From: Saprospiraceae bacterium
GTDB lineage: Bacteria; Bacteroidota; Bacteroidia; Chitinophagales; Saprospiraceae
DNA length: 64,000 nucleotides
Reading direction: 5' to 3'
NCBI GenBank assembly: GCA_016716185.1
Contig: JADJWV010000002.1
Location: 2,084,501 to 2,148,500, forward strand
This document shows, one piece after another, positions 17,027 to 26,600 of this stretch. Position numbers and translations under genes: made by a program. Under the pieces are notes generated by a model that saw only the letters and a list, made by a program, of their open reading frames with translations, made no database searches and had not been told where the DNA came from. The stretch's first letter is position 1. The number at the start of each line of letters is the position of its first letter.

Positions 17027-18055
17027 ATGCAATTGAGAAAATTCCTGGTCGCTATTACATTGTTAAACCTGTTGCTGATCAACGGTCTCAATGCTCAATC
17101 GGGGATTCCGATGGATAGCGTTTATACGTTTATTAAAAATAACTCTGTTTATAAAAATCAAGTCGATTGGCAACAAGTCGATAGCATTTACAAGGTTCAT
17201 AAAAGCAAAAGCTATACGACAGAAGACAGCATTCAAACGTTGGTTCAGATATTGAAGGCGCTTGGCGATGTTCATAGTTCGATTCAATTTCAAGGCAAAA
17301 GCTATGGGCATTACGAAGGATTGGAAAAAAATGAATGGGCCTATTTAAAAAACTTTAAAACAATAGCAGAAGAAAGCCAGAATAAAATTTTCAGAACAAA
17401 ATTTTTACAAGGTTTTGTGTACATCAGGATCCCGGGAATTCAGGTGGATGATTCTAAAAGTCTGAACCAAATGGCACAGATGCTCTACGATTCAATAGTC
17501 CTTTATACTCCTGAACGGGTTAGAGGATATATAGTTGATCTGAGATTAAACACCGGTGGGAATGTTTATCCCATGTTGGCAGGTGTAAGCGCATTGTTGG
17601 GCGAAGGTTTGATTGCAAAAGAATCAGATGCCGATGGAAGGGTTGTCCGTAATTGGTACATTCACGGTCCGAATGTTTTTGCAGACAGCACCCAACTTAC
17701 GTATGTACAGAACAGAAAATTGGATGCCATTTCAACTAAGCCCGTTGTCGTATTAACGGGTCCGTTGACAGCAAGTTCCGGCACATTTACTGCCATCGCA
17801 TTTAAACGGAGGCCTAATACCCTGTTCATTGGCGAACCCACAGCAAAAGGCTACAGCAGTTCCCTGACTCCGTTTAAATTTTCAAAAGAATTTACTGTAA
17901 ATTTTGCCAATTGTTCAGTTTTAGATCGCGTTCAAACGGTTTACCTTGATCAACTTACCCCGGATCAGATTGTTTACCGGGGCGAAAATTTTGATCATTT
18001 ATTAGCCGATAAAAAAATAAAAGCTGCTCTGGGATGGCTTCAGAAATTTCATTAA
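17027..18055 (+). CDS. S41 family (C-terminal processing peptidase-like) exported protease
   Basis: This 342-residue protein has a signal peptide (about 1-23, ending GLNAQ). The S41 core is visible: YIRIPGIQVDD, VDLRLNTGGNVYPMLAGVSALLG and GPLTASSGTFTAIAFKRRP, where the Ser of SSGT is the expected nucleophile, followed by FIGEPTAKGYSS. No PDZ domain is evident, unlike classical CtpA, so it resembles the short S41 group whose substrates are mostly unknown. It would act in the periplasm or outside the cell. It stands alone, 65 nt upstream of the efflux operon on the same strand. Confidence 0.85.
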   Translation: MQLRKFLVAITLLNLLLINGLNAQSGIPMDSVYTFIKNNSVYKNQVDWQQVDSIYKVHKSKSYTTEDSIQTLVQILKALGDVHSSIQFQGKSYGHYEGLEKNEWAYLKNFKTIAEESQNKIFRTKFLQGFVYIRIPGIQVDDSKSLNQMAQMLYDSIVLYTPERVRGYIVDLRLNTGGNVYPMLAGVSALLGEGLIAKESDADGRVVRNWYIHGPNVFADSTQLTYVQNRKLDAISTKPVVVLTGPLTASSGTFTAIAFKRRPNTLFIGEPTAKGYSSSLTPFKFSKEFTVNFANCSVLDRVQTVYLDQLTPDQIVYRGENFDHLLADKKIKAALGWLQKFH

Positions 18056-18120
18056 TATTTATAATTTATAGTTCTCTAAAACCATATTTGCCGGGACTTG
18101 TTCTTTCTTTCTAATCGCTT

Positions 18121-19191
18121 ATGTTGAAAACAACTGGTATACATACAATAGGGCTGGCCTCCATGCTTATTCTTATTTTTTCATGTTCTGATGAAAATAA
18201 TAATCAAAAACAACAAACCGGAGCAAAACCCGGTTCCGTTCCGCCAATTCCTGTTAAAGTCATGGAAATCAGGTCATCCAAGCATCGGTCCATGATGGAG
18301 GCAACAGGCAACCTCATTGCTTTGGATCAAACCCTGTTGAGTGTTGAGTCATCGGGTAAAATCACTTATTTAAATTTGCCGGAAGGCGAATCTGTTGAAA
18401 AAGGACAATTGCTTATTAAATTGAATGATTCTGAACTAAAAGCGCAACTCGAAAAATTGCAGACCCAGGAGAATCTGGCCATCGAAAAAGAAAAACGAAA
18501 AAAGAAATCTCTGGAAATTCAGGGCATTTCCAAAGATGAATATGAGACGGCTCTTAACGATCTTCAGATGATTCGGGCGGAAAAGAAAATATTGTTAAGC
18601 CGAATCGCCAAGACCGAACTCAGAGCACCTTTTGCCGGTATTTTGGGATTACGCAATGTAAGCGAAGGAGCATACGTAAGAGAGGGCGATCCGGTGATTA
18701 GTCTCGTAAAAAGGGACCCTATTGGGATTGAATTCAACGTACCTGAGTATCAATCCTTCATGATCACCATGGGTCAGGAAGTTGCTTTTTCAATTGATGG
18801 TATCTCAGATTCTATGCAAGCCAAAGTGTATGCTTATGAACCTTCAATCGACCTCGAAGCCCGAAGTTTAAAAGTCAGAGCAAAATTGAGGAATCCGGGT
18901 CAAAAATTAAAACCCGGAGCATTCGCACAAGTACATTTATCCGGATCAAAAAATACACAGGCCATATTTATTCCCAACGAAGCATTGATTCCCATATTAA
19001 AAGGGTATAAAGTTTTTATTGTAAAACAAGGCAAAGCCAAAGAAATTCAAGTTGAAACCGGAGAACGGGATGAAGAAAAGGTGTTGATTAAATCCGGTCT
19101 GGCCGATGGGGATAGTCTGATCATCAGTGGAATCATGAGGTTACGGGAAGGTTCCGTTGTTCAAATTATTGAGAATACACCTCATGAGTAA
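18121..19191 (+). CDS. RND efflux periplasmic adaptor subunit (MFP), lipoprotein
   Basis: This 356-residue membrane-fusion protein bridges an RND pump and an outer-membrane channel. A lipoprotein signal (LILIFSC, Cys22) is followed by the biotinyl-lipoyl half-motifs around an alpha-hairpin (TLLSVESSGKITYLNLPEGESVEKGQLL ... AKTELRAPFAGILGLRNVSEGAYVREGDPV), a beta-barrel domain and a membrane-proximal domain (IFIPNEALIPILKGYKVFIV). The hairpin is short. Its stop overlaps the next start by 8 nt, so translation is probably coupled. It is the first gene of a complete three-part efflux operon; the substrate is not predictable from sequence. Confidence 0.93.
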   Translation: MLKTTGIHTIGLASMLILIFSCSDENNNQKQQTGAKPGSVPPIPVKVMEIRSSKHRSMMEATGNLIALDQTLLSVESSGKITYLNLPEGESVEKGQLLIKLNDSELKAQLEKLQTQENLAIEKEKRKKKSLEIQGISKDEYETALNDLQMIRAEKKILLSRIAKTELRAPFAGILGLRNVSEGAYVREGDPVISLVKRDPIGIEFNVPEYQSFMITMGQEVAFSIDGISDSMQAKVYAYEPSIDLEARSLKVRAKLRNPGQKLKPGAFAQVHLSGSKNTQAIFIPNEALIPILKGYKVFIVKQGKAKEIQVETGERDEEKVLIKSGLADGDSLIISGIMRLREGSVVQIIENTPHE

Positions 19192-22100
19192 TTTCTCCCA
19201 TACTTTTATCAGAAGACCCGTATTGGCCATTGTGGTCAACCTACTCATTGTCATTTTCGGTGCGATCGGATTTACCTTTTTAGGGGTACGGGAATATCCT
19301 TCCATCGATCCCCCCGTGATCAATGTGCGTACAAGTTATCCGGGCGCCAATTCTGACATCATTGAATCGCAGATCACCGAACCTCTTGAAAAAGCCATTA
19401 ATGGAATATCGGGAATTCGAACCATTTCTTCCTCAAGTGCGCAAGGCAATAGCAATATTCGAGTTGAGTTTGACCTGGGATATGATATGGATGCCGCGGC
19501 CAATGATGTCAGAGATAAAGTATCTCAGGCGGTGCGGAATTTACCAAATGACATGGATGGGTTACCCATTGTCAGCAAGTCAGATGCAAGCTCGGAATCG
19601 ATTATTTCTATGACCGTAAGGAGTGATACCCGAAATCATCTGGAAATTACAGATTATGCAGAAAACGTACTTGCACAGAGATTCATCACTATTCCCGGAG
19701 TGAGTACAATTCAAATTTGGGGACAAAAGCGTTACAGTATGCGACTTTGGATGGACCCTGTAAAAATGTCTGCCTACCAAATTACCCCACAAGACATACA
19801 AGCTGCACTCCAAAGGGAAAACGTCGAACTACCTTCAGGGAAACTTGCAGGCAATCAAACCGAACTTACCATTCGTACCATTGGCAAACTGAGTACAGAA
19901 ACTGAGTTTAATGAATTGATCATCAAAACCGTAAACGACCGCTCAGTAAAACTTAAAGACGTTGGAGAAGCGAGATTGGGGCCAGAAAACGAAGAATCCA
20001 TTTTAAGAGAAACCCTGGTCCCAATGATCGGTCTGGCGATTGTCCCGCAACCCGGATCGAATTACATCGATATTGCAGATGAGTTTTATAAAAGAAAAGA
20101 ACAAATTGAAAAAGAACTTCCGAAGGACATCAGCCTTGACATTGCGCTCGATAACACCCGGTTTATCAAACAATCTGTCACAGAAGTTGGGGAAACGATA
20201 TTTATTGCAGTTGCATTAGTCATTTTGATCATTTTCCTGTTCTTCAGAGATTGGCTTGTGGCTTTCAGACCTCTTATCGATATTCCAGTTTCGCTAATCG
20301 GAGCATTTTTTATCATGTACCTTATGGATTATTCCATCAATGTACTTACGTTGCTGGCCATCGTTTTGGCAACCGGACTTGTTGTGGATGATGGAATTGT
20401 CGTTACTGAAAACATTTTCAAAAAAGCTGAAAAAGGATTATCTCCAATGCAAGCTGCATTTCAGGGTTCATCGGAGATCATTTTTGCAGTCATTGCGACA
20501 TCGCTCACATTAGCAGTTGTATTTCTTCCCGTAATTTTTATGGAAGGATTTGTAGGGCGGCTGTTTCGTGAATTTGGAATTGTGCTGGCCGGAGCGGTTT
20601 TGATTTCGGCATTTGTGTCACTTACGCTTACCCCTATGTTGAATGCGAGGATGATTCGTGCTCATTCAAAACACAACCGGTTTTATGAATGGACGGAGCC
20701 ATTTTTCAAAAGTCTTGAAAAGTTTTATCAAAAAAGTCTATCCGCTTTTCTCGGTATCAGATGGATAGCATTTGTAATCATTTTGGTTTGCGGCTTCACC
20801 GTATTTTGGCTTGGAAAAAAATTGCCTTCCGAACTTGCCCCTTTGGAAGACCGCAGCTGGTTGCGTTTAAATGTGTCTGCTCCGGAAGGCGTTTCATATG
20901 AGTATACCGATTTTTTCATGAAACAACTGGCGCAACTCATTCACGATTCCGTGCCGGAAAAGCAAGTCTTACTTTCTGTAACTGCGCCCGGATTTACCGG
21001 CTCGGGGGCTGTAAATACGGGATTCATACGTCTAAGGCTGACCCAACCTGAAGACAGAAATCGAAGTCAGGACGATATAGCCAAACAATTGGTTAAACTC
21101 ACCTCGCCATTAAGTCAGGCAAGAACTTTTGTGGCTCAGGAGCAAACCATATCAACGGGTGGTGGTGGGCCCAGAGGTGGTTTGCCCGTTCAATTTGTGA
21201 TTCAAGCTCCCAATTTTGAAAAACTGAAAGAAGTCCTTCCCAAATTTATTGAAGCGGCCAACAAAAGTGAAATCCTGCAAACCATTGATGTAGATTTAAA
21301 ATTTAACAGACCTGAATTGCTCGTCGAGATCGATAAAGAAAAAGCAGCACAACTCAAAGTAAGTACCGAAGATATAGCACGGACCATTCAAATGGCATAC
21401 AGCGGACAACGATTTGGCTACTTTAATATCAATGGAAAACAATATCAGGTGATCGGACAAGTGGAACGCAAATTCAGAGACGCACCGGAAGATATACGTA
21501 AACTTTACGTCAGTAATGCGGAAGGCACTCCGATAGCCATGGATAACCTGATCCGGTTTTCAGAAAACAGCAGTCCTCCGCAGTTATATCATTACAACAG
21601 ATACATGTCGGCCACAGTATCCGCCGGATTGCAAACCGGATATACCATCAAAAATGGCATAGAAGAAATGAAATCCATCGGTGCTGAATTGCTGGACGAC
21701 AGTTTCTCTACTGCACTAACAGGAGCATCGAGAGATTTTGAAGAAAGTTCTTCGAATGTCTGGTTTGCATTTATGCTTGCATTGGTATTGATCTATCTCG
21801 TACTTGCTGCACAGTTTGAAAGTTTCCGGGATCCTGTTGTCATCATGATGACTGTACCTCTTGCTATAACAGGCGCTTTACTTTCCCTTTGGATATTCAA
21901 ACAATCCTTAAATATTTTTAGCCAGATTGGTATTATCATGCTGATCGGATTGGTTACAAAGAACGGAATATTGATTGTTGAATTTGCGAATCAACTGCAA
22001 CGGAAAGGAACGGTATTAAAGAAAGCTATTCTCGAAGCTTCTGCTTTGAGACTTCGACCGATCCTGATGACCAGTTTGGCTACCGCATTAGGAGCCTTGC

Positions 22101-22258
22101 CTATTGCTATGGCTTTAGGTGCCGGAGCCATCAGCAGGAAAGGAATGGGGATCGTCGTGGTTGGCGGAGTTCTTTTCTCGTTAATCCTCACGTTATACAT
22201 CATTCCAGCCATATACATCTATCTATCGAAGCCGAAAACAGCAGATGAAGAAATATAA
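19184..22258 (+). CDS. RND efflux transporter, HAE1-like inner membrane permease
   Basis: This proton-driven exporter has 1024 residues, with the expected two-fold repeat: one membrane segment, a large periplasmic loop and six membrane segments in each half. Recognisable features are the N-terminus FIRRPVLAIVVNLLIV, VREYPSIDPPVINVRTSYPGA, the proton-relay region of TM4 (ATGLVVDDGIVVTENIFKK, with the two Asp) and TM10-11 (IGLVTKNGILIVEFANQLQ). The start at 19184 is preferred because it gives the usual N-terminus and an 8-nt overlap with the adaptor gene. The gene overlaps the TolC gene by 14 nt. Related pumps export antibiotics, detergents or dyes. Confidence 0.95.
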   Translation: MSNFSHTFIRRPVLAIVVNLLIVIFGAIGFTFLGVREYPSIDPPVINVRTSYPGANSDIIESQITEPLEKAINGISGIRTISSSSAQGNSNIRVEFDLGYDMDAAANDVRDKVSQAVRNLPNDMDGLPIVSKSDASSESIISMTVRSDTRNHLEITDYAENVLAQRFITIPGVSTIQIWGQKRYSMRLWMDPVKMSAYQITPQDIQAALQRENVELPSGKLAGNQTELTIRTIGKLSTETEFNELIIKTVNDRSVKLKDVGEARLGPENEESILRETLVPMIGLAIVPQPGSNYIDIADEFYKRKEQIEKELPKDISLDIALDNTRFIKQSVTEVGETIFIAVALVILIIFLFFRDWLVAFRPLIDIPVSLIGAFFIMYLMDYSINVLTLLAIVLATGLVVDDGIVVTENIFKKAEKGLSPMQAAFQGSSEIIFAVIATSLTLAVVFLPVIFMEGFVGRLFREFGIVLAGAVLISAFVSLTLTPMLNARMIRAHSKHNRFYEWTEPFFKSLEKFYQKSLSAFLGIRWIAFVIILVCGFTVFWLGKKLPSELAPLEDRSWLRLNVSAPEGVSYEYTDFFMKQLAQLIHDSVPEKQVLLSVTAPGFTGSGAVNTGFIRLRLTQPEDRNRSQDDIAKQLVKLTSPLSQARTFVAQEQTISTGGGGPRGGLPVQFVIQAPNFEKLKEVLPKFIEAANKSEILQTIDVDLKFNRPELLVEIDKEKAAQLKVSTEDIARTIQMAYSGQRFGYFNINGKQYQVIGQVERKFRDAPEDIRKLYVSNAEGTPIAMDNLIRFSENSSPPQLYHYNRYMSATVSAGLQTGYTIKNGIEEMKSIGAELLDDSFSTALTGASRDFEESSSNVWFAFMLALVLIYLVLAAQFESFRDPVVIMMTVPLAITGALLSLWIFKQSLNIFSQIGIIMLIGLVTKNGILIVEFANQLQRKGTVLKKAILEASALRLRPILMTSLATALGALPIAMALGAGAISRKGMGIVVVGGVLFSLILTLYIIPAIYIYLSKPKTADEEI

Positions 22259-23549
22259 TCTGATCATATTTTCCAAGGTACTAACATTCGTTAGTTTGAT
22301 GGCACAGGACTCGCTCCGTCTTCGCGATGCCATTGAAATCGGATTAGCTCAAAACTACAGCATCAAAATAGCCGCTGAAGACATCAAAATTGCGGATTTC
22401 AACCACAGCCGCGGCCATGCAGGAATGTTACCTTCGCTTGATGTGAATGCTCAAGCATCCAAGTCGGGATCGAACACCAGGCAGGAATTTGTAACAGGCA
22501 ATCTCGTCGACAAAACAGGTGCATTGGCCACACAATATCAATCGGAAATTGCTTTGAGCTGGACCCTGTTTGATGGAATGCGGATGTTCATTACTTACGA
22601 CAAACTCAAATTGCTTAAAACTCAAAGCGAGCAAATGCTTAAGGTCCGTATTGAGGAATTTGTTTTTCAAATTACAAATCAATACGCTCTTATCGCCAAG
22701 CAGCAGCTTGCACTCAGATCATACAGCCAATTGCTAAAATTGGCAGAAGAGCAATTGGAATGGACCCGCAAAAAATTTGAAATTGAGCAAACCGGAAAAT
22801 CAGATTTACTGCAATCGGAAATTGAATGGAATCGCCAGAAAGCCAATTTGCTCATTCGCGAAAATGAAATTAAAAACGCCAAAAGGCAATTGAATTTATT
22901 GTTATCCCGTAATCCTGAAACAGGTTTTTTTGTAATGGAAGACGAAGGCCTTTTGTTAAATCCACTTCAGGATTTTGATCCCACCCAGTGGATTCAAAAA
23001 AATTTAAATTTAAAAATATTGGAATCCGACAAGAAAATTGCAGAGTTCGAATTAAAGGAACTCAAGACCGGATACTATCCTCAATTATTTCTGAATTCCT
23101 CATACAGCTACAACAAAACAGAAAATCAGGCTGGATTTTTATTATTTAACAGAAACCATGGCTGGAATGTAAATCTCAATGCCAGTTGGAATCTTTTTAA
23201 CGGCCACCGATTAAAAAAGGATATTGCCATCTCCAAAATAAACATACTCAAATCAAACTTGGCTATCGAGTCTTTGAAATTGGAAAACGAAACGCAACTC
23301 CGGGATGCCTACAACAGATATTTGCATTCAAAAGAAATCGCTGCACTCGAAGAAAAAAACCTCCAGCTCATCCAGGCCTATCTCGATCTGGTCAGTTCCA
23401 ACTATCAGCTTGGAGAAGCTTTGTTCCTCGAATGGAAAGAAGCCAGATCACAATTCGAAAGCAGTCTCAATCAACTTCTCGAATACAAATACCAGGCAAA
23501 ACTTGCCGAATTGGAATACAGGAGGCTTAGCGGTATTCTGATCAACTGA
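22245..23549 (+). CDS. TolC family outer membrane efflux channel
   Basis: This 434-residue outer membrane factor completes the tripartite pump. It has a short signal peptide (MKKYNLIIFSKVLTFVSLMAQ), then two repeats of the TolC helical-hairpin pattern: LRDAIEIGLAQNYSIKIAAEDIKIADF, ALSWTLFDGMRMFITYDKLK, long coiled helices (about 145-215), and in the second half NLNASWNLFNGHRLKKDIAISKINI. It overlaps the permease gene by 14 nt, so the three genes 18121-23549 form one operon. No local TetR- or AraC-type repressor is present. Confidence 0.92.
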   Translation: MKKYNLIIFSKVLTFVSLMAQDSLRLRDAIEIGLAQNYSIKIAAEDIKIADFNHSRGHAGMLPSLDVNAQASKSGSNTRQEFVTGNLVDKTGALATQYQSEIALSWTLFDGMRMFITYDKLKLLKTQSEQMLKVRIEEFVFQITNQYALIAKQQLALRSYSQLLKLAEEQLEWTRKKFEIEQTGKSDLLQSEIEWNRQKANLLIRENEIKNAKRQLNLLLSRNPETGFFVMEDEGLLLNPLQDFDPTQWIQKNLNLKILESDKKIAEFELKELKTGYYPQLFLNSSYSYNKTENQAGFLLFNRNHGWNVNLNASWNLFNGHRLKKDIAISKINILKSNLAIESLKLENETQLRDAYNRYLHSKEIAALEEKNLQLIQAYLDLVSSNYQLGEALFLEWKEARSQFESSLNQLLEYKYQAKLAELEYRRLSGILIN

Positions 23550-23625
23550 TCTCTCCCTTGCAACTCTCTAGAATGACTCTCATATTATGCCTTCATTAAG
23601 GCAGATTAGAAAAGATTGCCTTGAT

Positions 23626-23633
23626 TATCTTTG
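23626..23633 (+). promoter_or_regulatory. Candidate -7 box of the 1671-residue surface protein gene
   Basis: TATCTTTG matches TAnnTTTG and lies 27 nt upstream of the ATG at 23660. The -33 region is not clear. Confidence 0.35.
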
Positions 23634-23659
23634 TGGATACAACCGGATACCTGTAGTAA

Positions 23660-26600
23660 ATGAAAATTTCTAGTGTCGTTATTATAATCTTTTGTTTTGC
23701 ACGGGTTTCTGCACAATGTCCTGAAATAACAAACACTACAACCAACCCGAATTGTATACCGGAATGTACGAGGTGTGGTGGTGATCAGATAACGATCAAC
23801 ATCCAAGGTGGCGACCTTCCACACAATGGAAAGATTGATTACTATGCAGACGTCAATCCGGGGTTTAATCCTTATATAGGCCAGGGCACTCTGATTGGAA
23901 GTGCCAACATTACCACCAATAATCCAAAATGCAGAATTTGTCCTTCATTATTGGGATTCATGATCGATGCCTGCGGAACAGAAGCGGCCAATGAATTTCT
24001 GATCATGTGGAGTGGCAGCGGCTTAAATACCTCTGATTTTTATTTTGATTATGCTCCCCAAAACAATACAGGTGGAGCAGGCAACGCTGATATTGGACCC
24101 GGTGGATGTGGAATTGGGGCAGGGCCAGCCGGCCTGGTGGGTGGCTGCACAGCAATTTCAGTAGGAGCTAATTTCAACATCCCCCCCAATTCTATCTGGA
24201 TTGTTTTTACAAGTGCAAATGCATTTACATCATATGATTTTAGTGCCATTTGCGGACTCAGCTGTAAAATTTATGTTTCTGCGAGCAACTGTACACGAAC
24301 CATTGGCGCATTTTCTAATTTCGATGCAAGCCCCGGTTCCAGGACTCAGGTGATGACCATAACCGGATGCGGATGCTCTACAAATGCCAGTTACGACATC
24401 CCTGGATTGCTTACAGGAAATGGAGATTTTTGGGCTGAAGGAAGTATATCCAATAATGGTTGTGCCGTACCTTCATTATCGCCTCCCGCATATACTGCAG
24501 CAACGAGTATTGTTACGCCATTTAATTACACCATCCCACAAAGTTGGTGCGAGCGCGATTACGAAATTGTAGGAATTCCAAACCCAGCCCCGGACCCCGA
24601 TTGTTGCATGCCAATTTACACGGAACGCATTTTGGTACATGTAAAATGTCCTGTCGCTAACACAAGCACCCTCGAAGCATGTGAGATCATTAATGGCCTG
24701 GCCGCCTTTACACTTGAAGATGCCGATCCGGATGTTCTTGGAAGCAGCAACGGATTGGTTGAGTATTATCGGGATAAGGCAGGCACACAACGTATTTTTT
24801 CTCCTTTTACTTCAGGAAATGCAACAATTTATGCAAGAATCATCGATGGAAATTGCAAGTCTAATGTTGTTGCCATCCAATTAAAAGTAAATCCGTTGCC
24901 GGTTGCAAAAGCAACATCAGATAAACAATGTGACGATGGAAGCGGATTTGCGAATTTCGACCTGAGTCTTTTGGAAACTACCATCAAAAATGGCAACAAT
25001 GGAGCAACGGTCAAATTTTTTGAAGATATCAACAAAACAAAAGAAATCAGTTCACCTTACCAAACCGGAACAACTACCATATACGCCTGTATACACAATG
25101 GCAAATGCGAATCCGCTCCTGTTGCCATTTTCTTGACTGTACTTCCTAAACCAATAGCCACAAGCGTCACATCCAGCGCCTGTCCGGGAGCTGATGGAAA
25201 AGCTGTTTTTTTATTATTAGACCTCATCACAAAAATCACCAACAATCCATCGGGGACTTCGGTAAATTTTTATGAAGACGATCTGTTGCTTAAAAAAATT
25301 AATCCCCCCTACTCTACTCCGGGAGATACGATCTATGCCGTAGTCACTGAAGGCAATTGCAAATCAGAACCGGTTGAAATTATTTTAAAAGTATCTGACT
25401 TAAATACCGTTCTTCTGATCACAGATAAAATTTGCGATGATGGGAACGGCAGTGCTGTTTATCACTTGATTCCTGCAACCCGGTATCTGCAACAAGGCGA
25501 TACCAGCATTCGGGTGAGTTGGTATAGAGACAGCCTTAAACTAGATACGGTCATTTCGCCGGTCACTGTAAACCAAATAGATACTTTTTATGCCTTTTTA
25601 AAGAAGGACAGTTGCATTTCAAAAGCCATTCCCGTCATCATTGAAACGGTAAAACGCCCTGTGGGTATAGAACGAACTTATGAATTTTGCGGAGGGATAG
25701 ATGGACAGGTCATCATTCCTTTAAACACTTTGGAAAATGGGGTCAAACCTTTTCCCCATTTGCCGAATATGGTATTGTTTGCAACAGACAGCAACATGAC
25801 CCAGTTGGTACAGAACCAGATCACTACCTCAGGCGACACGCTTTACGCAGTCATCCTCGATTCACCCTGTAACTCACTTCCCGTTAAAGTAATTATCAAC
25901 GTCAACCCATCTCCTTTTTTTGATCCTTATCCCGACCAGGTTTATTGTGACCACTACCTGTTGCCGGCTCTGTCAGGAACCAATTTGAGTCCAAATGCAA
26001 GTTACTTCAACAGCATGGGTAAGCCGTTGCAGGAAAGTGATACCATCAGGAGCAGCCAATGGATTTATGTTTCCGATACCCTTGGAATTTGTTCCGATCT
26101 CGATAGTTTTTACGTCGACATCCTTAAACAACCCGAAGCAGGACCTGACAACAACATCTCGGTATGTGAAGGAACTGTTCTAAATTTGAATAATCTGCTT
26201 TCTAATCACGATGGCGGAGGAATTTTTATCGATATAGATATGTCGGGAAGTTTGCAGGACAGTCTTTTTACTTCCACCGGACACAATGGACAAACCTTTC
26301 GTTTTCAGTATATCCTCAACGGAAATTCTTATTGCCAGGGAGATACCGCTGTATTTACCGTGCAAGTTGTCAAACAATTGTTTGCGGGTCAAAATCCTTT
26401 CATTATCATGTGTGAAAATGAACAGCTTTCGCTGTTGAACGCAACTCTAAACGGTGACGCGGGTGGTATATTTATTGATCCCATAAATACGGGCGCTTTA
26501 CAACAATTGATCTGGGATGCCCGTATTTCCGGACCAGGAACCTTTGATGTGATCTACCAGGTCGGAGACGGAATAACCTGTCCAACTGATACCGCGTTGA